This document shows positions 1-9,455 of a DNA stretch of 64,000 nt, in pieces. This stretch comes from Actinoplanes utahensis (GTDB lineage: Bacteria; Actinomycetota; Actinomycetes; Mycobacteriales; Micromonosporaceae): positions 165,642 to 229,641 of the forward strand of contig NZ_BOMZ01000033.1 in NCBI RefSeq assembly GCF_016862455.1. Direction: 5' to 3'. The notes beneath the pieces are model-generated. The model saw only the letters and a list, made by a program, of their open reading frames with translations. It did not search any database and was not told the DNA's origin. The translations under genes were made by a program, and so were the position numbers. The first letter of the stretch is position 1, and each line of letters starts with the position of its first letter.

Positions 1-535
1 GGCGGGCCAGGATCGGGCTGACCGCCTCGCCGTGGCCGGTGCCGAGGGCGGTGCCGCCGTGCAGCAGGAACGGCACGTCGGAGCCGAGCTCGGCGCCCAC
101 CTCGGCCAGCTCGTCCCGGGACATGCCGAGACCCCAGAGCAGGTCGCAGGCGATCAGTGTGGCGGCCGCGTCGGCGCTGCCGCCGGCCAGCCCCCCGGCC
201 AGCGGGATGCTCTTGCGCAGGTGCAGTCGCGCGAACGCGGGCACCTGCCGCCGGGCGGCCAGCGCCCGGGCGGCCCGGATGATCAGGTTCGACTCGTCGA
301 GGGCCAGCTCACCGGTGCCCTCACCCTCCATGGTGAGTGTGAGGGTGTCCCCGCGGCGGGCGGTGAGCTCGTCGAAGAGGCTGATCGCGTGGTAGACGGT
401 GTTCAGCTCGTGATAGCCGTCGGGCCGCAGCGGGCCCACCCCGAGATGCAGGTTGATCTTTGCCGGGACTCGCACCTTGACCGGACCACGGTGCGGGCGG
501 GGCTCGTCGTCGTCCGGTCCCCACGCCTCCGTCAC
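1..535 (-). CDS. ispE: 4-diphosphocytidyl-2-C-methyl-D-erythritol kinase, 3' part outside window
   Basis: IspE phosphorylates CDP-methylerythritol in the non-mevalonate (MEP) isoprenoid pathway in the cytoplasm. The visible N-terminal 178 residues contain the substrate-binding start KINLHLGVGPLRPDGYHELN and the GHMP-kinase ATP loop PLAGGLAGGSADAA, followed by GSDVPFLLHGG. I chose the GTG at 533-535, 14 codons before the conserved VKVRVPAKINL segment. That GTG overlaps the TGA of the 26-codon ORF upstream in a GTGA junction, so translation is probably coupled within the ksgA operon. The C-terminal GHMP domain lies beyond base 1. Confidence 0.93.
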   Translation of the reverse strand, partial: MTEAWGPDDDEPRPHRGPVKVRVPAKINLHLGVGPLRPDGYHELNTVYHAISLFDELTARRGDTLTLTMEGEGTGELALDESNLIIRAARALAARRQVPAFARLHLRKSIPLAGGLAGGSADAAATLIACDLLWGLGMSRDELAEVGAELGSDVPFLLHGGTALGTGHGEAVSPILAR

Positions 536-612
536 GGAATGTTGTCCCGGGTCGCGAACGGCTTGCTCAACACCAGCTCCGTATCGGAATCGCCGGGCGG
601 TACGGCTGTCAT
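532..612 (-). CDS. 26-residue ORF coupled between ksgA and ispE
   Basis: A short reading frame of 26 codons (starts [14 protein letters not shown], ends PFATRDNIP) lies exactly between ksgA and ispE. Its ATG overlaps the ksgA stop (ATGA) and its stop overlaps the ispE GTG (GTGA). A strong Shine-Dalgarno, GAGGAGGT, sits inside the ksgA 3' end with good spacing. It may be a real small protein, or a translated coupler that carries ribosomes from ksgA to ispE. No family is recognised. Its function is unknown; the evidence for translation is the ribosome-binding site and the two overlaps. Confidence 0.5.
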   Translation of the reverse strand: MTAVPPGDSDTELVLSKPFATRDNIP

Positions 613-1499
613 GAGTCGACCTCCTCGGGCTCTGCGCGGGACGGGGTGAGCTTACCGCCGTACCCCGACAGTTTTGCCTCTGCCGCGATCGCGGCGAACT
701 CGCCCACCGTGAGCGACTCGCCTCGCGCCTGCGGGCTCACCCCGGCCGCCCGCAGCACCGTCTCCGCCCGGTCCGGGCCGCCGGCCCAGCCGGCCAGAGC
801 CGCCCGCAGGGTCTTGCGCCGCTGCGCGAACGCCGCGTCCACCACGGCGAACACGTCGGCGCGGGCCACGCCGGCCGCCGGTGGCTCCCGGCGGGCGAAG
901 AAGACCAGCCCGGAATCCACGTTGGGCACCGGCCAGAACACCGCCGGTGGCACCTTCCCGGCCGGTTTGGCCTCGGCGTACCAGGCCAGTTTCACGGACG
1001 GGACCCCGTACACCTTCGAACCCGGACCGGCGGTGAGCCGATCGGCGACCTCTTTCTGCACCATCACCAGGCCGCCGCGCAGGGTGGGCAGTTGGGCGAG
1101 CAGGTGCAGCACCACGGGGACCGCCACGTTGTACGGCAGGTTCGCCACCAGCATCGTCGGCGCCGGGTCGAAGCGGTCGCCGGTGACCCTGAGCGCGTCG
1201 GCGAGATGCACTGACAGGTGCGGCACGGCGACGGTCTCCGGCAGTGCCGCGGCCAGGGTCGGATCGATCTCCACGGCGTGCACGTGCCGCACCGCCCCGA
1301 CCAGGCCCAGCGTGAGCGAGCCGAGGCCGGGCCCGACTTCGAGGGCCACGTCGTCGGGCCGCAGCTGGGCGGCCGTGACGATGCGCCGGATGGTGTTCGG
1401 GTCGTGCAGGAAGTTCTGGCCGAGCTTCTTGGTCGGCGCGACCCCGAGACGCGCGGCCAGGTCCCGGATCTCCGCCGGGCCGAGAAGTGAATCAGCCAT
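609..1499 (-). CDS. rsmA: 16S rRNA (adenine1518/1519-N6)-dimethyltransferase
   Basis: RsmA/KsgA dimethylates two adjacent adenines in helix 45 of 16S rRNA during late 30S assembly. The 296-residue protein shows GQNFL near residue 28, the SAM-binding motif LEVGPGLG at 53-60 and the catalytic NLPY at 120-123, which is the normal family architecture. The start ATG (1497-1499) is preceded by TAGGCT with a 7-nt spacer and has no Shine-Dalgarno, so the mRNA is probably leaderless. It heads an operon with the 26-codon ORF and ispE. The in-frame extension upstream of 1499 is unlikely to be translated. Confidence 0.96.
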   Translation of the reverse strand: MADSLLGPAEIRDLAARLGVAPTKKLGQNFLHDPNTIRRIVTAAQLRPDDVALEVGPGLGSLTLGLVGAVRHVHAVEIDPTLAAALPETVAVPHLSVHLADALRVTGDRFDPAPTMLVANLPYNVAVPVVLHLLAQLPTLRGGLVMVQKEVADRLTAGPGSKVYGVPSVKLAWYAEAKPAGKVPPAVFWPVPNVDSGLVFFARREPPAAGVARADVFAVVDAAFAQRRKTLRAALAGWAGGPDRAETVLRAAGVSPQARGESLTVGEFAAIAAEAKLSGYGGKLTPSRAEPEEVDS

Positions 1500-1506
1500 G
1501 CCGCAG

Positions 1507-1512
1507 AGCCTA
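1507..1512 (-). promoter_or_regulatory. -10 element of ksgA, leaderless type
   Basis: TAGGCT (TANNNT consensus) ends 7 nt before the ksgA ATG. The transcription start would fall on or next to the start codon. Confidence 0.6.
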
Positions 1513-1559
1513 CGGTGACCGGGCCGGGCCACTGGACACCGCCGGGTAGGAATTGAGTG

Positions 1560-1988
1560 ATGGTGGAGTTGCTGGAACTGCGCGGAGTGGTGGAAGCGAC
1601 GCCGGACGAGGTCGCCGAGGTGCTGCTGGACGCCCGGCCCGGCGGGCGGTCGCCGCTGGCGGCCCCGGGCACGACCGAGATCGCCGACGACGGCGGCGAC
1701 GAGTTCGTGATGTTCCGGGAGGGCAGCCGGATCACCGTGACGATCGACCGCCGGGCCCGTTCGGTGGCTCTTCAGGGCGAATGGTGGTACCGCGGGGTCA
1801 CCACGGTCGAGCCCGACCCGCGCGGCGCGCTGGTGATCCACCGGATCTACAACGTCGCTCCCGGGCATGGCTGGGCGGTGCGGATGGTCGCCCGCGGCCC
1901 GCTGCACGCGGCGCCGACCGGTTTCGCCACCCAGCTCGAGCAGCTCAGCCGCGAGCTGGGCACCACGGCCTGGGTGGAGACCGACTGA
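1560..1988 (+). CDS. SRPBCC/START-like small protein
   Basis: A 142-residue soluble protein divergent from ksgA. Alternating beta-strand segments, a central [25 protein letters not shown] stretch (given here only as residues about 75-99) and a long C-terminal helix ([12 protein letters not shown]) suggest an SRPBCC (Bet v 1-like) hydrophobic-ligand fold. The ligand is unknown. The ATG at 1560 is preferred over the GTG at 1557 because AGGAA lies 7-9 nt upstream. It occupies the place where rpfB is found between tatD and ksgA in mycobacteria. Confidence 0.72.
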   Translation: MVELLELRGVVEATPDEVAEVLLDARPGGRSPLAAPGTTEIADDGGDEFVMFREGSRITVTIDRRARSVALQGEWWYRGVTTVEPDPRGALVIHRIYNVAPGHGWAVRMVARGPLHAAPTGFATQLEQLSRELGTTAWVETD

Positions 1989-2019
1989 CACCCGGAAATC
2001 CCGGGGCCGGGTGCCGGGG

Positions 2020-2916
2020 TCAGCGCCAGCTGCCGAAGACGGCCTCCCCGTTGGCGGAGATCGCGGCGCACAGGGTGTCCAGGTCGGTGCCGGTCGTCTC
2101 GGCGAGCAGCCGCATGGTCAGCGGCACCAGATAGGAGGCGTTGGGCCGGCCCCGGTACGGGATCGGCGTCAGGTACGGCGCGTCCGTCTCCACCATCATC
2201 TGTCCGGGCGGGGTGATCGCGGCCGCCTCGCGCAGGTTGCCGGCGCTGGCGAAGGTGACCGTCCCGGCGAAGCTGAGGTAGTAGCCGCGGCGCACGCACT
2301 CGGCGGCGAACTCGGCGTCCCCGGAGAAGCAGTGCAGCACCACCCGGTCCGGCGCGCCCTCGGAGTCCAGGACGCGCAGCACGTCGGCGTGCGCGTCCCG
2401 GTCGTGGATGATCAGCGCCTTGCCGTACCGCTTGGCGATGGCGATGTGGGCGCGGAAGCTCTCCTCCTGTGCCGCCCGGCCGTCGTCCCCGGTCCGGAAG
2501 GTGTCCAGTCCGGTCTCGCCGACGCCACGGACCCGGGGCCGGGCCGCGAGCGATTCGATCTCGCGCAGCGCCTCGTCCAGATCGGACAGCCGGGGCGCCT
2601 CGTTGGGGTGCAGGGCGACCGCGGCCAGCACCGCGCCGTGCCGCTCGGCCAGGTCGGCGCCCCACCGCGACGAGGCGACGTCCACTCCGACCTGGACCAG
2701 TCGATCCACGCCGCTCTTGGCCGCGGCGTCGACGAGCGCGTCGACCGGGTCGCCGGCGGTGTCGCCGGGCACTCCGGCTTCCTGGATCGTCAGGTCGAGG
2801 TGGGTGTGGCTGTCGAAGACCGGCACAGCGAGCGGCTCGGGCGCCGGCGGGAACTCCCCGGAGCGGCGGGATTCCTTTTTGCGGCGCGATTCGGATGGTG
2901 AAGGCATGTGAGACAT
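2020..2916 (-). CDS. tatD: TatD family metal-dependent DNase
   Basis: TatD proteins are TIM-barrel metallohydrolases with 3'-5' exonuclease or deoxyribonuclease activity linked to DNA repair and quality control. The 298-residue product has the metal ligands in order: [15 protein letters not shown] (Glu), [13 protein letters not shown] and the closing ETDAPYL Asp. Length is normal apart from a charged N-terminal tail of about 30 residues. The start could be the ATG at 2914-2916 or the one at 2905-2907; neither has a convincing Shine-Dalgarno. It converges with the SRPBCC gene, leaving 31 bp between stops. Confidence 0.92.
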   Translation of the reverse strand: MSHMPSPSESRRKKESRRSGEFPPAPEPLAVPVFDSHTHLDLTIQEAGVPGDTAGDPVDALVDAAAKSGVDRLVQVGVDVASSRWGADLAERHGAVLAAVALHPNEAPRLSDLDEALREIESLAARPRVRGVGETGLDTFRTGDDGRAAQEESFRAHIAIAKRYGKALIIHDRDAHADVLRVLDSEGAPDRVVLHCFSGDAEFAAECVRRGYYLSFAGTVTFASAGNLREAAAITPPGQMMVETDAPYLTPIPYRGRPNASYLVPLTMRLLAETTGTDLDTLCAAISANGEAVFGSWR

Positions 2917-2973
2917 TGTGCACGTCCCATTTTTCGGTAACCGGCCGTTCATCCGATATCCACCGCCGTCACT

Positions 2974-2979
2974 TACGTT
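2974..2979 (+). promoter_or_regulatory. -10 element of the 2987 gene, leaderless type
   Basis: TACGTT lies 7 nt upstream of the GTG at 2987, in a 70-bp intergenic region shared with the divergent tatD gene. Confidence 0.55.
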
Positions 2980-2986
2980 GCGCCGC

Positions 2987-4021
2987 GTGACCGTGACCGG
3001 TGAGGACAGTGACCTCGGCTCCGACCCGCTCGACCCACCTCTGATGGCGCCTCTCCGCCGGGACATCAGCTGGCAGCAGGTGCAGTCGATGAGCCAGTCG
3101 GTGGGCTACCGCGACGATCCGGTGCTGCGCGGTATCCGGGCCACCGCGGCGATCCGCCGGGGCACCCGGATGACCAAGGTGCTCTCCCCCGCTCAGGTCG
3201 CCGGTCACCTCGGCGGATGGTTGCCGTACGGCTTCTGCTACCGCTCCTGCGACATCGCCCACCTGCGCGAACCCGAGCAGCTCGGCCTGCTGCGGACCGA
3301 TGGCGCGACCGACGGCCAGGTGACGTTCGCGCTGCGGTGGCGGGCCACCGATCCGCTGGACTACGAGGTTCCGGCCGCGCCCGCGCATCCGGGCCTGGCC
3401 GCACTGCCCGGCCACTCCCGGATCGGGGCGATGGTGCTCGGCACCGGTTTCACGCCGAGCACCGACGATCTGATCCCGGAGTACGTGACGGCCGGGTTCG
3501 CGGACCTGCCGCTGTCGGCGAACGCGCAGATCCTGGCGTACGTTCCGGGCGGGGACGAGGTGGTGCTCTACACCTATCAGCCGGAGCAGAACGGCTGGCT
3601 GCGGCTGGCCGGGCCACGCTGGCGCGGCCTGCTCGGGGAGATTCCCGGTGGCAGCCCCGACCGGGAGTACGTGCCGTGCACGGCTTCCGGTTCGGCGCGC
3701 CTGGTCGGCCGGATCGACGGCAGCGAGTACGAGGCGGTCGCCGACCCGCCGGGCGAGTTCCGGGTGCGGGCGCTGACCCGCGCCGCCCGGTACCCGGTGC
3801 AGACCCTGAGCCGCCGCGCCGAGCAGGCCCGCTGGCGTGGCGCGGCCTGCTGGGTGCTCCAGCGCGACGAGACCTGGGCCCGGCTGCGGCTGCTGCGCCC
3901 GGACGCCGACACGATCAACTCGACCGGCGCCCGGTGCTACGAGCGGGGCATCTACGAATCCTGGGCGCCGGTCGACGAGCTGGCCGACCACCACATCGCG
4001 GAGATCGCGTACCCGATCTGA
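2987..4021 (+). CDS. Conserved hypothetical protein, 344 residues
   Basis: No family is recognised. The protein is soluble with no signal peptide or membrane segment, and is rich in Trp, Tyr and Arg. It contains an IRATAAIRRGTRM segment early, a central PEYVTAGFADLPLSANAQIL segment and a C-terminal ERGIYESWAPVDELADH segment. The even spread of short beta-rich stretches suggests repeated beta domains. The GTG at 2987 was chosen because TACGTT sits 7 nt upstream; the GTG at 2993 is an alternative. Its TGA abuts the metG stop in a palindromic TGATCA, so the two converging genes share a zero-length spacer. Confidence 0.75.
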   Translation: MTVTGEDSDLGSDPLDPPLMAPLRRDISWQQVQSMSQSVGYRDDPVLRGIRATAAIRRGTRMTKVLSPAQVAGHLGGWLPYGFCYRSCDIAHLREPEQLGLLRTDGATDGQVTFALRWRATDPLDYEVPAAPAHPGLAALPGHSRIGAMVLGTGFTPSTDDLIPEYVTAGFADLPLSANAQILAYVPGGDEVVLYTYQPEQNGWLRLAGPRWRGLLGEIPGGSPDREYVPCTASGSARLVGRIDGSEYEAVADPPGEFRVRALTRAARYPVQTLSRRAEQARWRGAACWVLQRDETWARLRLLRPDADTINSTGARCYERGIYESWAPVDELADHHIAEIAYPI

Positions 4022-5824
4022 TCAGGCTCCTTCGCCCAGGCGGGCGAGCTCCTCCTCGACGACCGACGGCTCCAGCTTGCGGAAGACCGGTTTCGGCGCG
4101 GCCAGCGGAGTGCCCGGGACGACCGGCACCGACTCCCAGCGGGCGCCGACCTTGTAGTCGCCGGTCAGCACCGGGTAGGCGGGGCCGCCGTCGAGATCCT
4201 CGACCTCCTCGATCCGCGGCATCGGCGCGTGCACGCCCTCGCCGCCGAGCAGCTCGAACACCTTCTGCGCGGAGTGCGGCAGGAACGGGGTGAGCAGCGT
4301 GTTCGCGTCGCTGATCACCTGCAGCGCGACGAAGAGGACGGTGGCCTGGCGCGGCTTGTCCTCCTCCGACTTCAGCTTCCACGGGGCCTGCTCGGACAGG
4401 TACTTGTTCGCCTCGGCGACCACCCGCATCGCCTCGCCGATCGCCGCCTTCTGCCGGTGCTTGCCGATCAGCTCGCCGACCGTGGTGAATCCGGCCTTGG
4501 CCACGGCGAGCACCGCCTCGTCCTCCGGCGTCAGCGGGCCCGGCGTGGGGATCGCCCCGAAGTTCTTCGCGGCCATCGAGATCGACCGGTTGACCAGGTT
4601 GCCCCAGCCGGCGACCAGTTCGTCGTTGTTGCGCCGGACGAACTCGGCCCAGGTGAAGTCGGTGTCGTTGGACTCCGGGCCGGCCGCGGCGATGAAGTAG
4701 CGCAGGGCGTCGGCGTCGTAGCGCTCCAGGAAGTCGCGCACGTAGATGACCACCCGGCGGGAGGAGGAGAACTTCTTGCCCTCCATCGTCAGGTACTCGC
4801 TGGAGACGACCTCGGTCGGCAGGTTCAGCTTGCCGAAGCTGCCGGCCTCGCCGCCCTTGTCGCCCTCGCCGGAGTAGCCCAGCAGCAGGGCCGGCCAGAT
4901 CACCGAGTGGAAGACGATGTTGTCCTTGCCCATGAAGTAGTAGCCGAGCGCGTCCTTGCCTTGCGCGTCGGCCGACCACCACTGCCGCCAGGCCTCCGGG
5001 TCGCCGGTGCGCCGGGCCCATTCGATGGACGCCGACAGGTAGCCGATGACGGCGTCGAACCAGACGTAGATGCGCTTGTCGTTGCGGTCGCGCCAGCCGT
5101 CCAGCGGGATCGGCACGCCCCACTCCAGGTCCCGGGTGATGGCCCGGGGCTGCAGGTCGTCGAGCAGGTTGCGGGAGAACTTGAGGACGTTGGGCCGCCA
5201 GTTCTCCCGGCGGTCCAGCCAGCCGCCGATCGCCTCGGCGAAGGCCGGCAGGTCGAGGAAGAAGTGCTCGGTCTCGACGAACTGCGGGGTCTCGCCGTTG
5301 ATCCGGGAGCGCGGATCGACCAGCTGCTCGGGGTCGAGCTGGTTGCCGCAGTTGTCGCACTGGTCGCCGCGGGCGCCCTCGTAGCCGCAGATCGGGCAGG
5401 TGCCCTCGATGTAGCGGTCGGGCAGGGTGCGGCCGGTGGACGGGGAGATCGCGCCGAGGGTGGTGCGGGCGACGATGTAGCCGTTGGCGTGCAGGCCCTC
5501 GAACAGCTCCTGCACGATCGCGTAGTGGTTGCGGGTGGTGGTGCGGGTGAACAGGTCGTAGGAGAGGCCGAGCCCGTGCAGATCCTCGACGATGACCCGG
5601 TTGTAACGGTCGGCGAGCTGACGCGGGGTGACCCCGTCGGCGTCCGCCTGCACCTGGATCGGGGTGCCGTGCTCGTCGGTGCCGGACACCATGAGCACGT
5701 CGTGGCCGGCCATCCGCATGTACCGGCTGAAGACGTCGGAGGGAACGCCGAAGCCGGAGACATGGCCGATGTGGCGCGGGCCGTTGGCGTAGGGCCAGGC
5801 AACCGCGGCGAGAACGTGACTCAT
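4022..5824 (-). CDS. metG: Methionyl-tRNA synthetase
   Basis: MetG charges tRNA-Met and initiator tRNA with methionine. The 600-residue protein has the class I HIGH signature as HIGH in [12 protein letters not shown], a zinc knuckle [18 protein letters not shown], and the second class I signature as KKFSSSR rather than KMSKS, as in the longer MetG1 type. It has no C-terminal dimerisation/EMAP domain, so it is probably monomeric. The ATG at 5822-5824 has TACGCT 8 nt upstream and looks leaderless. It ends head-to-head with the 2987-4021 gene. Confidence 0.97.
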   Translation of the reverse strand: MSHVLAAVAWPYANGPRHIGHVSGFGVPSDVFSRYMRMAGHDVLMVSGTDEHGTPIQVQADADGVTPRQLADRYNRVIVEDLHGLGLSYDLFTRTTTRNHYAIVQELFEGLHANGYIVARTTLGAISPSTGRTLPDRYIEGTCPICGYEGARGDQCDNCGNQLDPEQLVDPRSRINGETPQFVETEHFFLDLPAFAEAIGGWLDRRENWRPNVLKFSRNLLDDLQPRAITRDLEWGVPIPLDGWRDRNDKRIYVWFDAVIGYLSASIEWARRTGDPEAWRQWWSADAQGKDALGYYFMGKDNIVFHSVIWPALLLGYSGEGDKGGEAGSFGKLNLPTEVVSSEYLTMEGKKFSSSRRVVIYVRDFLERYDADALRYFIAAAGPESNDTDFTWAEFVRRNNDELVAGWGNLVNRSISMAAKNFGAIPTPGPLTPEDEAVLAVAKAGFTTVGELIGKHRQKAAIGEAMRVVAEANKYLSEQAPWKLKSEEDKPRQATVLFVALQVISDANTLLTPFLPHSAQKVFELLGGEGVHAPMPRIEEVEDLDGGPAYPVLTGDYKVGARWESVPVVPGTPLAAPKPVFRKLEPSVVEEELARLGEGA

Positions 5825-5832
5825 GGCGTACA

Positions 5833-5838
5833 AGCGTA
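5833..5838 (-). promoter_or_regulatory. -10 element of metG, leaderless type
   Basis: TACGCT ends 8 nt upstream of the metG ATG; no ribosome-binding site lies between. Confidence 0.5.
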
Positions 5839-5944
5839 GTGACCGCTCAGGGGCGCTCGCCAACGGATCGCCAGTGTGCCTATTTGTCCCGACACGCCCG
5901 ATCAGTGACGTGCTCGCGGCGGGACCGCGTCGTTCAATGGGCCT

Positions 5945-6820
5945 GTGACCGGAAACGTGCCGCAGCCAGGGGAAACGCCCCGCAGCCAGGGCAACCCGTG
6001 GACCCTGCCCGACCCCGACGTCGCCTGGGGGCGCAACGACGACCGGGACGGCCCCGTCATGGACGGCCTGCCGATCGTCGCCCGCGCGGCCGGGGCCCGT
6101 GACCTGACCGAGCACCTGGCCGACGAACGGCTCGCCACCGCGAACGAGCTGATGATCATCGACGTGGAGCCGGTTCCGGCGCCCGCGGCGGAACCGGAGG
6201 CGGCCGAACCGCAGACGGCCCGGCTGGAGCGGATGGAGAACCACCCGTTCTGGCTCAGCGAGGAGGAACGCGCCGCGACCGAGGTGGCGGTGGTCGACCG
6301 CCCGCCCGGCCGGCGCCGCCGCCGGCCGGCCCGCAACCCGCTCCCCGCACTGCTCTCCCTGGTGCTGCTGAGCCTGGTCGCGGCGTTCTTCGGCTGGGTC
6401 AGCGCGGAGCCGTTCTGGCTGGCCGTCGGGCACGGCGACACCGGGTACGCGACCACCACCCGCTGCCATGGTGACGGCCTGACCCAGCGCTGCACCGGGC
6501 GGTTCGCCACCACTGACGGCGACTTCGCCGTCTCCCGGGTGACGCTGCTGGGCATCGCCGGCCCGGCACGGGAGCCGGGGTCGATCTCGCCGGCCCGGAT
6601 GGTGAGCCCGGCCAGCACCCAGGCCTACACCGCCCCGGCCGGGCCGCTCATGCACCTGCGCTGGGGGCTGGGCTTCCTGCTCGTGCTGATCTGCGGGTAC
6701 GGCATCGCGGAGACGACCGGGGCCCGGCGGCTGCCGCCCCGGGCCCGGCGCACCGCGGTGATCGCCAGCTTCCTCGGCCCGCTGCTGCTGCTCGGCGGCT
6801 TCCTGGCGGCGGCGTACTGA
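5945..6820 (+). CDS. Membrane protein with long acidic cytoplasmic N-terminus
   Basis: The 291-residue product has about 120 polar N-terminal residues, then three hydrophobic segments: [38 protein letters not shown] and [20 protein letters not shown]. Between the first two lies an extracytoplasmic loop with a possible disulfide pair ([17 protein letters not shown]). No family is recognised. It begins with GTG at 5945, divergent from metG. Its last codons and TGA form the first unit of a 17-bp tandem repeat shared with rsmI. Confidence 0.75.
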   Translation: MTGNVPQPGETPRSQGNPWTLPDPDVAWGRNDDRDGPVMDGLPIVARAAGARDLTEHLADERLATANELMIIDVEPVPAPAAEPEAAEPQTARLERMENHPFWLSEEERAATEVAVVDRPPGRRRRRPARNPLPALLSLVLLSLVAAFFGWVSAEPFWLAVGHGDTGYATTTRCHGDGLTQRCTGRFATTDGDFAVSRVTLLGIAGPAREPGSISPARMVSPASTQAYTAPAGPLMHLRWGLGFLLVLICGYGIAETTGARRLPPRARRTAVIASFLGPLLLLGGFLAAAY

Positions 6821-6875
6821 ATCAGGCGGCGTACGGCATCAGGCGGCGTACGGCATCAGGCGGCGTACGGCATCA
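6808..6875. repeat. 17-bp tandem repeat x4 spanning two convergent stop codons
   Basis: Four 17-bp units (GGCGGCGTAC plus a 7-bp tail) run from 6808 to 6875. Unit 1 has the tail TGAATCA and carries the TGA of the upstream membrane-protein gene. Units 2-4 have the tail GGCATCA, and unit 4 ends with the rsmI stop codon. The array therefore forms the 3' ends of both genes. Confidence 0.9.
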
Positions 6876-7730
6876 ACGGTTCTCGTGGACGAGGGCGTAG
6901 ACCTCGCGTTTGCGCAGACCGTACTCATCGGCGACCGCCTGGATCGCGTCCCGCCGGGACGCCCCGGCCGCCTCCCGGCGAGCCACCTCCGCCCGGAGCT
7001 CGTCGTCGGCCGGTGCGATCGCGGGACCGGCCGGCGCGCCCCCTACCACCAGCGTGATCTCGCCGCGCGGCGGATCCGCCGCGGCGCCGGCGGCCAGCGC
7101 GCCGAGCGTGTCCCGGCGGATCTCCTCGTAGGTCTTGGTCAGCTCGCGGCAGACCGCGGCCGGCCGGTCGGCGCCGAAGATCGCCGCGAAGTCCTCGAGC
7201 GCGCCGACGATCCGGTGCGGGGCCTCGAAGAAGACCAGGGTGCGCGGTTCGGCGGCGAGCTCACGCAGGCGGGAGCGGCGGTTCGAGCCGGACCGGGGCA
7301 GGAAGCCCTCGAAGACGAACCGGTCGCTGGGCAGGCCGGAGAGCGCCAGCGCGGTGGTCACCGCGCTGGGCCCGGGCGCCGCGGTGACCGGGAAGCCGGC
7401 ATCGAGCGCGGCCCGGACCAGACGGAAGCCGGGATCGGAGACGCTGGGCATGCCACCGTCGGTCACCACGGCGACCACGGCGCCGCCCGTCAAGGCCTCG
7501 ACCAGTTCGGGGGTACGCCGTTCGTCGTTGCCCTCGAAGTAGGAGACCACCCGGCCGCGCACGGTGACGTCCAGGTCCTTGGCGAGCCGGCTCAGCCGCC
7601 GGGTGTCCTCCGCCGCGATCACGTCCGCCGTGGCCAGGACCTCGCGGAGGCGGGCCGAGGCGTCGCCGGTGTTGCCCAGCGGGGCCCCCGCCAGGATCAC
7701 CCGGCCACCGGCTTCTTCTGCATCAGGCAT
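6873..7730 (-). CDS. rsmI: 16S rRNA (cytidine1402-2'-O)-methyltransferase
   Basis: RsmI methylates the ribose of C1402 in the 30S decoding centre using SAM. The 285-residue protein shows the family features: LAGAPLGNTGDAS near the N-terminus, AEDTRRLSRL, a YFEGNDERR motif, VTDGGMPSVSDPG and GLPSDRFVFEGFLPR. It is divergent from pmt with 75 bp between starts. The ATG at 7728-7730 has no clear Shine-Dalgarno. The 3' end is made of the 17-bp repeat, which sets the length of its C-terminus. Confidence 0.95.
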   Translation of the reverse strand: MPDAEEAGGRVILAGAPLGNTGDASARLREVLATADVIAAEDTRRLSRLAKDLDVTVRGRVVSYFEGNDERRTPELVEALTGGAVVAVVTDGGMPSVSDPGFRLVRAALDAGFPVTAAPGPSAVTTALALSGLPSDRFVFEGFLPRSGSNRRSRLRELAAEPRTLVFFEAPHRIVGALEDFAAIFGADRPAAVCRELTKTYEEIRRDTLGALAAGAAADPPRGEITLVVGGAPAGPAIAPADDELRAEVARREAAGASRRDAIQAVADEYGLRKREVYALVHENR

Positions 7731-7793
7731 CGCAAAAGTCCATCACATGGCAGGACGCGCCGACGGCGGGCATCGGTTCTCAGAGTCGCAGCC

Positions 7794-7799
7794 TACGAT
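7794..7799 (+). promoter_or_regulatory. -10 element of pmt, leaderless type
   Basis: TACGAT followed by a 6-nt spacer CGCGGG and the GTG start at 7806. Confidence 0.6.
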
Positions 7800-7805
7800 C
7801 GCGGG

Positions 7806-9386
7806 GTGACGACGGCGGCGACAGCTGAGACAGACCCCACCACCGCGGACTCCCCCGCCGGGGCCGAGTCGCCGGGCGTGCGTGCCATCCCCCAGATCGT
7901 CCGGCGTCGCCTGTCGACGCTGGACCGGCGTTTCGATCCTTACTCCTGGCTGGTGACCCTGGTCATCACGGCGGCCGCGGGCATCCTGCGGTTCTCCGGG
8001 CTGGACCGGATCAAGGGTCACATCTTCGACGAGGTCTACTACCCCACCGACGCGTGGGACATGCTGCAACACGGCGTGGAGTGGGACGAGAAGGTCAACG
8101 GCGCGGCCTATGTCGTGCACCCCCCGCTGGGCAAATGGCTGATCGCGTTCGGCGAGCACTTCTTCGGCAACAACGAGTTCGGCTGGCGGTTCTCCACGGC
8201 GGTGGCCGGCACCCTGATGGTGCTGATCCTGATCCGGGTGGCCTACCGGATGTTCCACTCCATCGTGCTGGCCGGGACGGCCGGCCTGCTGATGACGCTG
8301 GACGGCTTCCAGCTGGTGCTGTCGCGCACCTCGCTGCTGGACATCTTCATCGGCCTGTTCATCCTGATGACGTTCGCCGCGATGGTGCTGGACCGGGATC
8401 ACTACCGGCGCAGCTGGCAGCGCGCGCTGGAGAACGGGTTCGACCCGGACGCGACCGCGCGCATCCCCCGGATCGTGCCGTGGTGGCTGCTGGTCTCCGG
8501 AGTCACCTTCGGCATGGCCTGCGGCGTCAAGTGGAGCGCGCTGTTCTTCGCCCCGTTCTTCGCCGGGCTGGTGCTGGTCTGGCGGGTGCAGGCGCGCCGT
8601 TCCGCCGGGGTGCGCGGGCCGATCGTCGCCGGCATCCTCGGCGACCTGGGCTGGCTGATCCTCAGCTTCGTGCTGACCGTCCTGGTCTACCTGGCCTGCT
8701 GGACCGGCTGGTTCGTGACCGACGAGGGCTACTTCCGGCACTACCGGGCGGACAACGGGTGGAGCGAGCCGCCGATCATCGGCCCGCTGCTCAACCTGAT
8801 CCACTACCACCAGGAAGCGTTCAACTTCCACACCGGACTGACCCAGAAGCACACCTACCAGTCGTGGCCGTGGCAGTGGCTGATGCTCGGGCGGCCGGTG
8901 GCGTTCTACTGGAGCTCGGCCGGCGGGTGCGGCACGACCAGCTGCGCGGCGGAGATCCTGCTGCTGGGCACGCCGATCCTGTGGTGGGCGTTCATCCCGG
9001 CGACGTTCGTGGTGGCGTGGTTCGGCATCGCCCGGCGTGACTGGCGGGCCTACGCGATCATCACCGGGGTGGTCGGCGGCCTGCTGCCGTGGTTCTACTT
9101 CGCGGTCAAGGACGGCCGGACGATGTTCTCGTTCTACGCGATGCCGGCGCTGCCGTTCCTCATCCTGGCGGTGGTCTACGCCCTCGGGGCGATCATGACG
9201 CCACCGGACGGGATGGTCTCGGGGGCGGCACGGTCGGACCGGCAGATCGTGGGCACCGTCGTGGCCGCGACCTTCGTCATCCTGGTCGCGCTGTGTTTCG
9301 CCTACTTCCACCCGGTTTTCGTGGGCACGCTCATGCCGTACGACGACTGGTCGGTGCGCATGTGGCTGGGCGGCCGCTGGATCTGA
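7806..9386 (+). CDS. pmt: Dolichyl/polyprenyl-phosphate-mannose protein mannosyltransferase (GT39)
   Basis: Actinobacterial Pmt transfers mannose from polyprenyl-phosphomannose to Ser/Thr of proteins during Sec export. The 526-residue protein has multiple hydrophobic segments and, in the first extracytoplasmic loop, the catalytic DE pair in HIFDEVYYPTDAW. A hydrophilic C-terminal loop region carries the HTGLTQKHTYQSWPW motif typical of the family. The GTG at 7806 is chosen because TACGAT lies 6 nt upstream; the open frame continues back to 6885 but overlaps rsmI. A strong hairpin follows. The Thr/Pro-rich protein encoded at 9827 would be a plausible substrate type. Confidence 0.94.
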   Translation: MTTAATAETDPTTADSPAGAESPGVRAIPQIVRRRLSTLDRRFDPYSWLVTLVITAAAGILRFSGLDRIKGHIFDEVYYPTDAWDMLQHGVEWDEKVNGAAYVVHPPLGKWLIAFGEHFFGNNEFGWRFSTAVAGTLMVLILIRVAYRMFHSIVLAGTAGLLMTLDGFQLVLSRTSLLDIFIGLFILMTFAAMVLDRDHYRRSWQRALENGFDPDATARIPRIVPWWLLVSGVTFGMACGVKWSALFFAPFFAGLVLVWRVQARRSAGVRGPIVAGILGDLGWLILSFVLTVLVYLACWTGWFVTDEGYFRHYRADNGWSEPPIIGPLLNLIHYHQEAFNFHTGLTQKHTYQSWPWQWLMLGRPVAFYWSSAGGCGTTSCAAEILLLGTPILWWAFIPATFVVAWFGIARRDWRAYAIITGVVGGLLPWFYFAVKDGRTMFSFYAMPALPFLILAVVYALGAIMTPPDGMVSGAARSDRQIVGTVVAATFVILVALCFAYFHPVFVGTLMPYDDWSVRMWLGGRWI

Positions 9387-9407
9387 GATCGGCCCGGAAA
9401 CGAAAGG

Positions 9408-9455
9408 GCGCGCCCCGATCGCCTGCCACGGGGGAAGCGGGCGATTGGGGCGCGC
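9408..9455 (+). terminator. Factor-independent type hairpin after pmt
   Basis: Two 19-nt arms (9408-9426 and 9437-9455) pair over their full length, with two G-U pairs and a 10-nt loop, starting 22 bp after the pmt stop. There is no U-tract, as is common in actinobacteria. Confidence 0.75.

Noticed and set aside
6885..7805. In-frame upstream extension of pmt
   Set aside because: It runs through rsmI on the other strand; the TACGAT-GTG signal at 7794-7806 gives a normal N-terminus.
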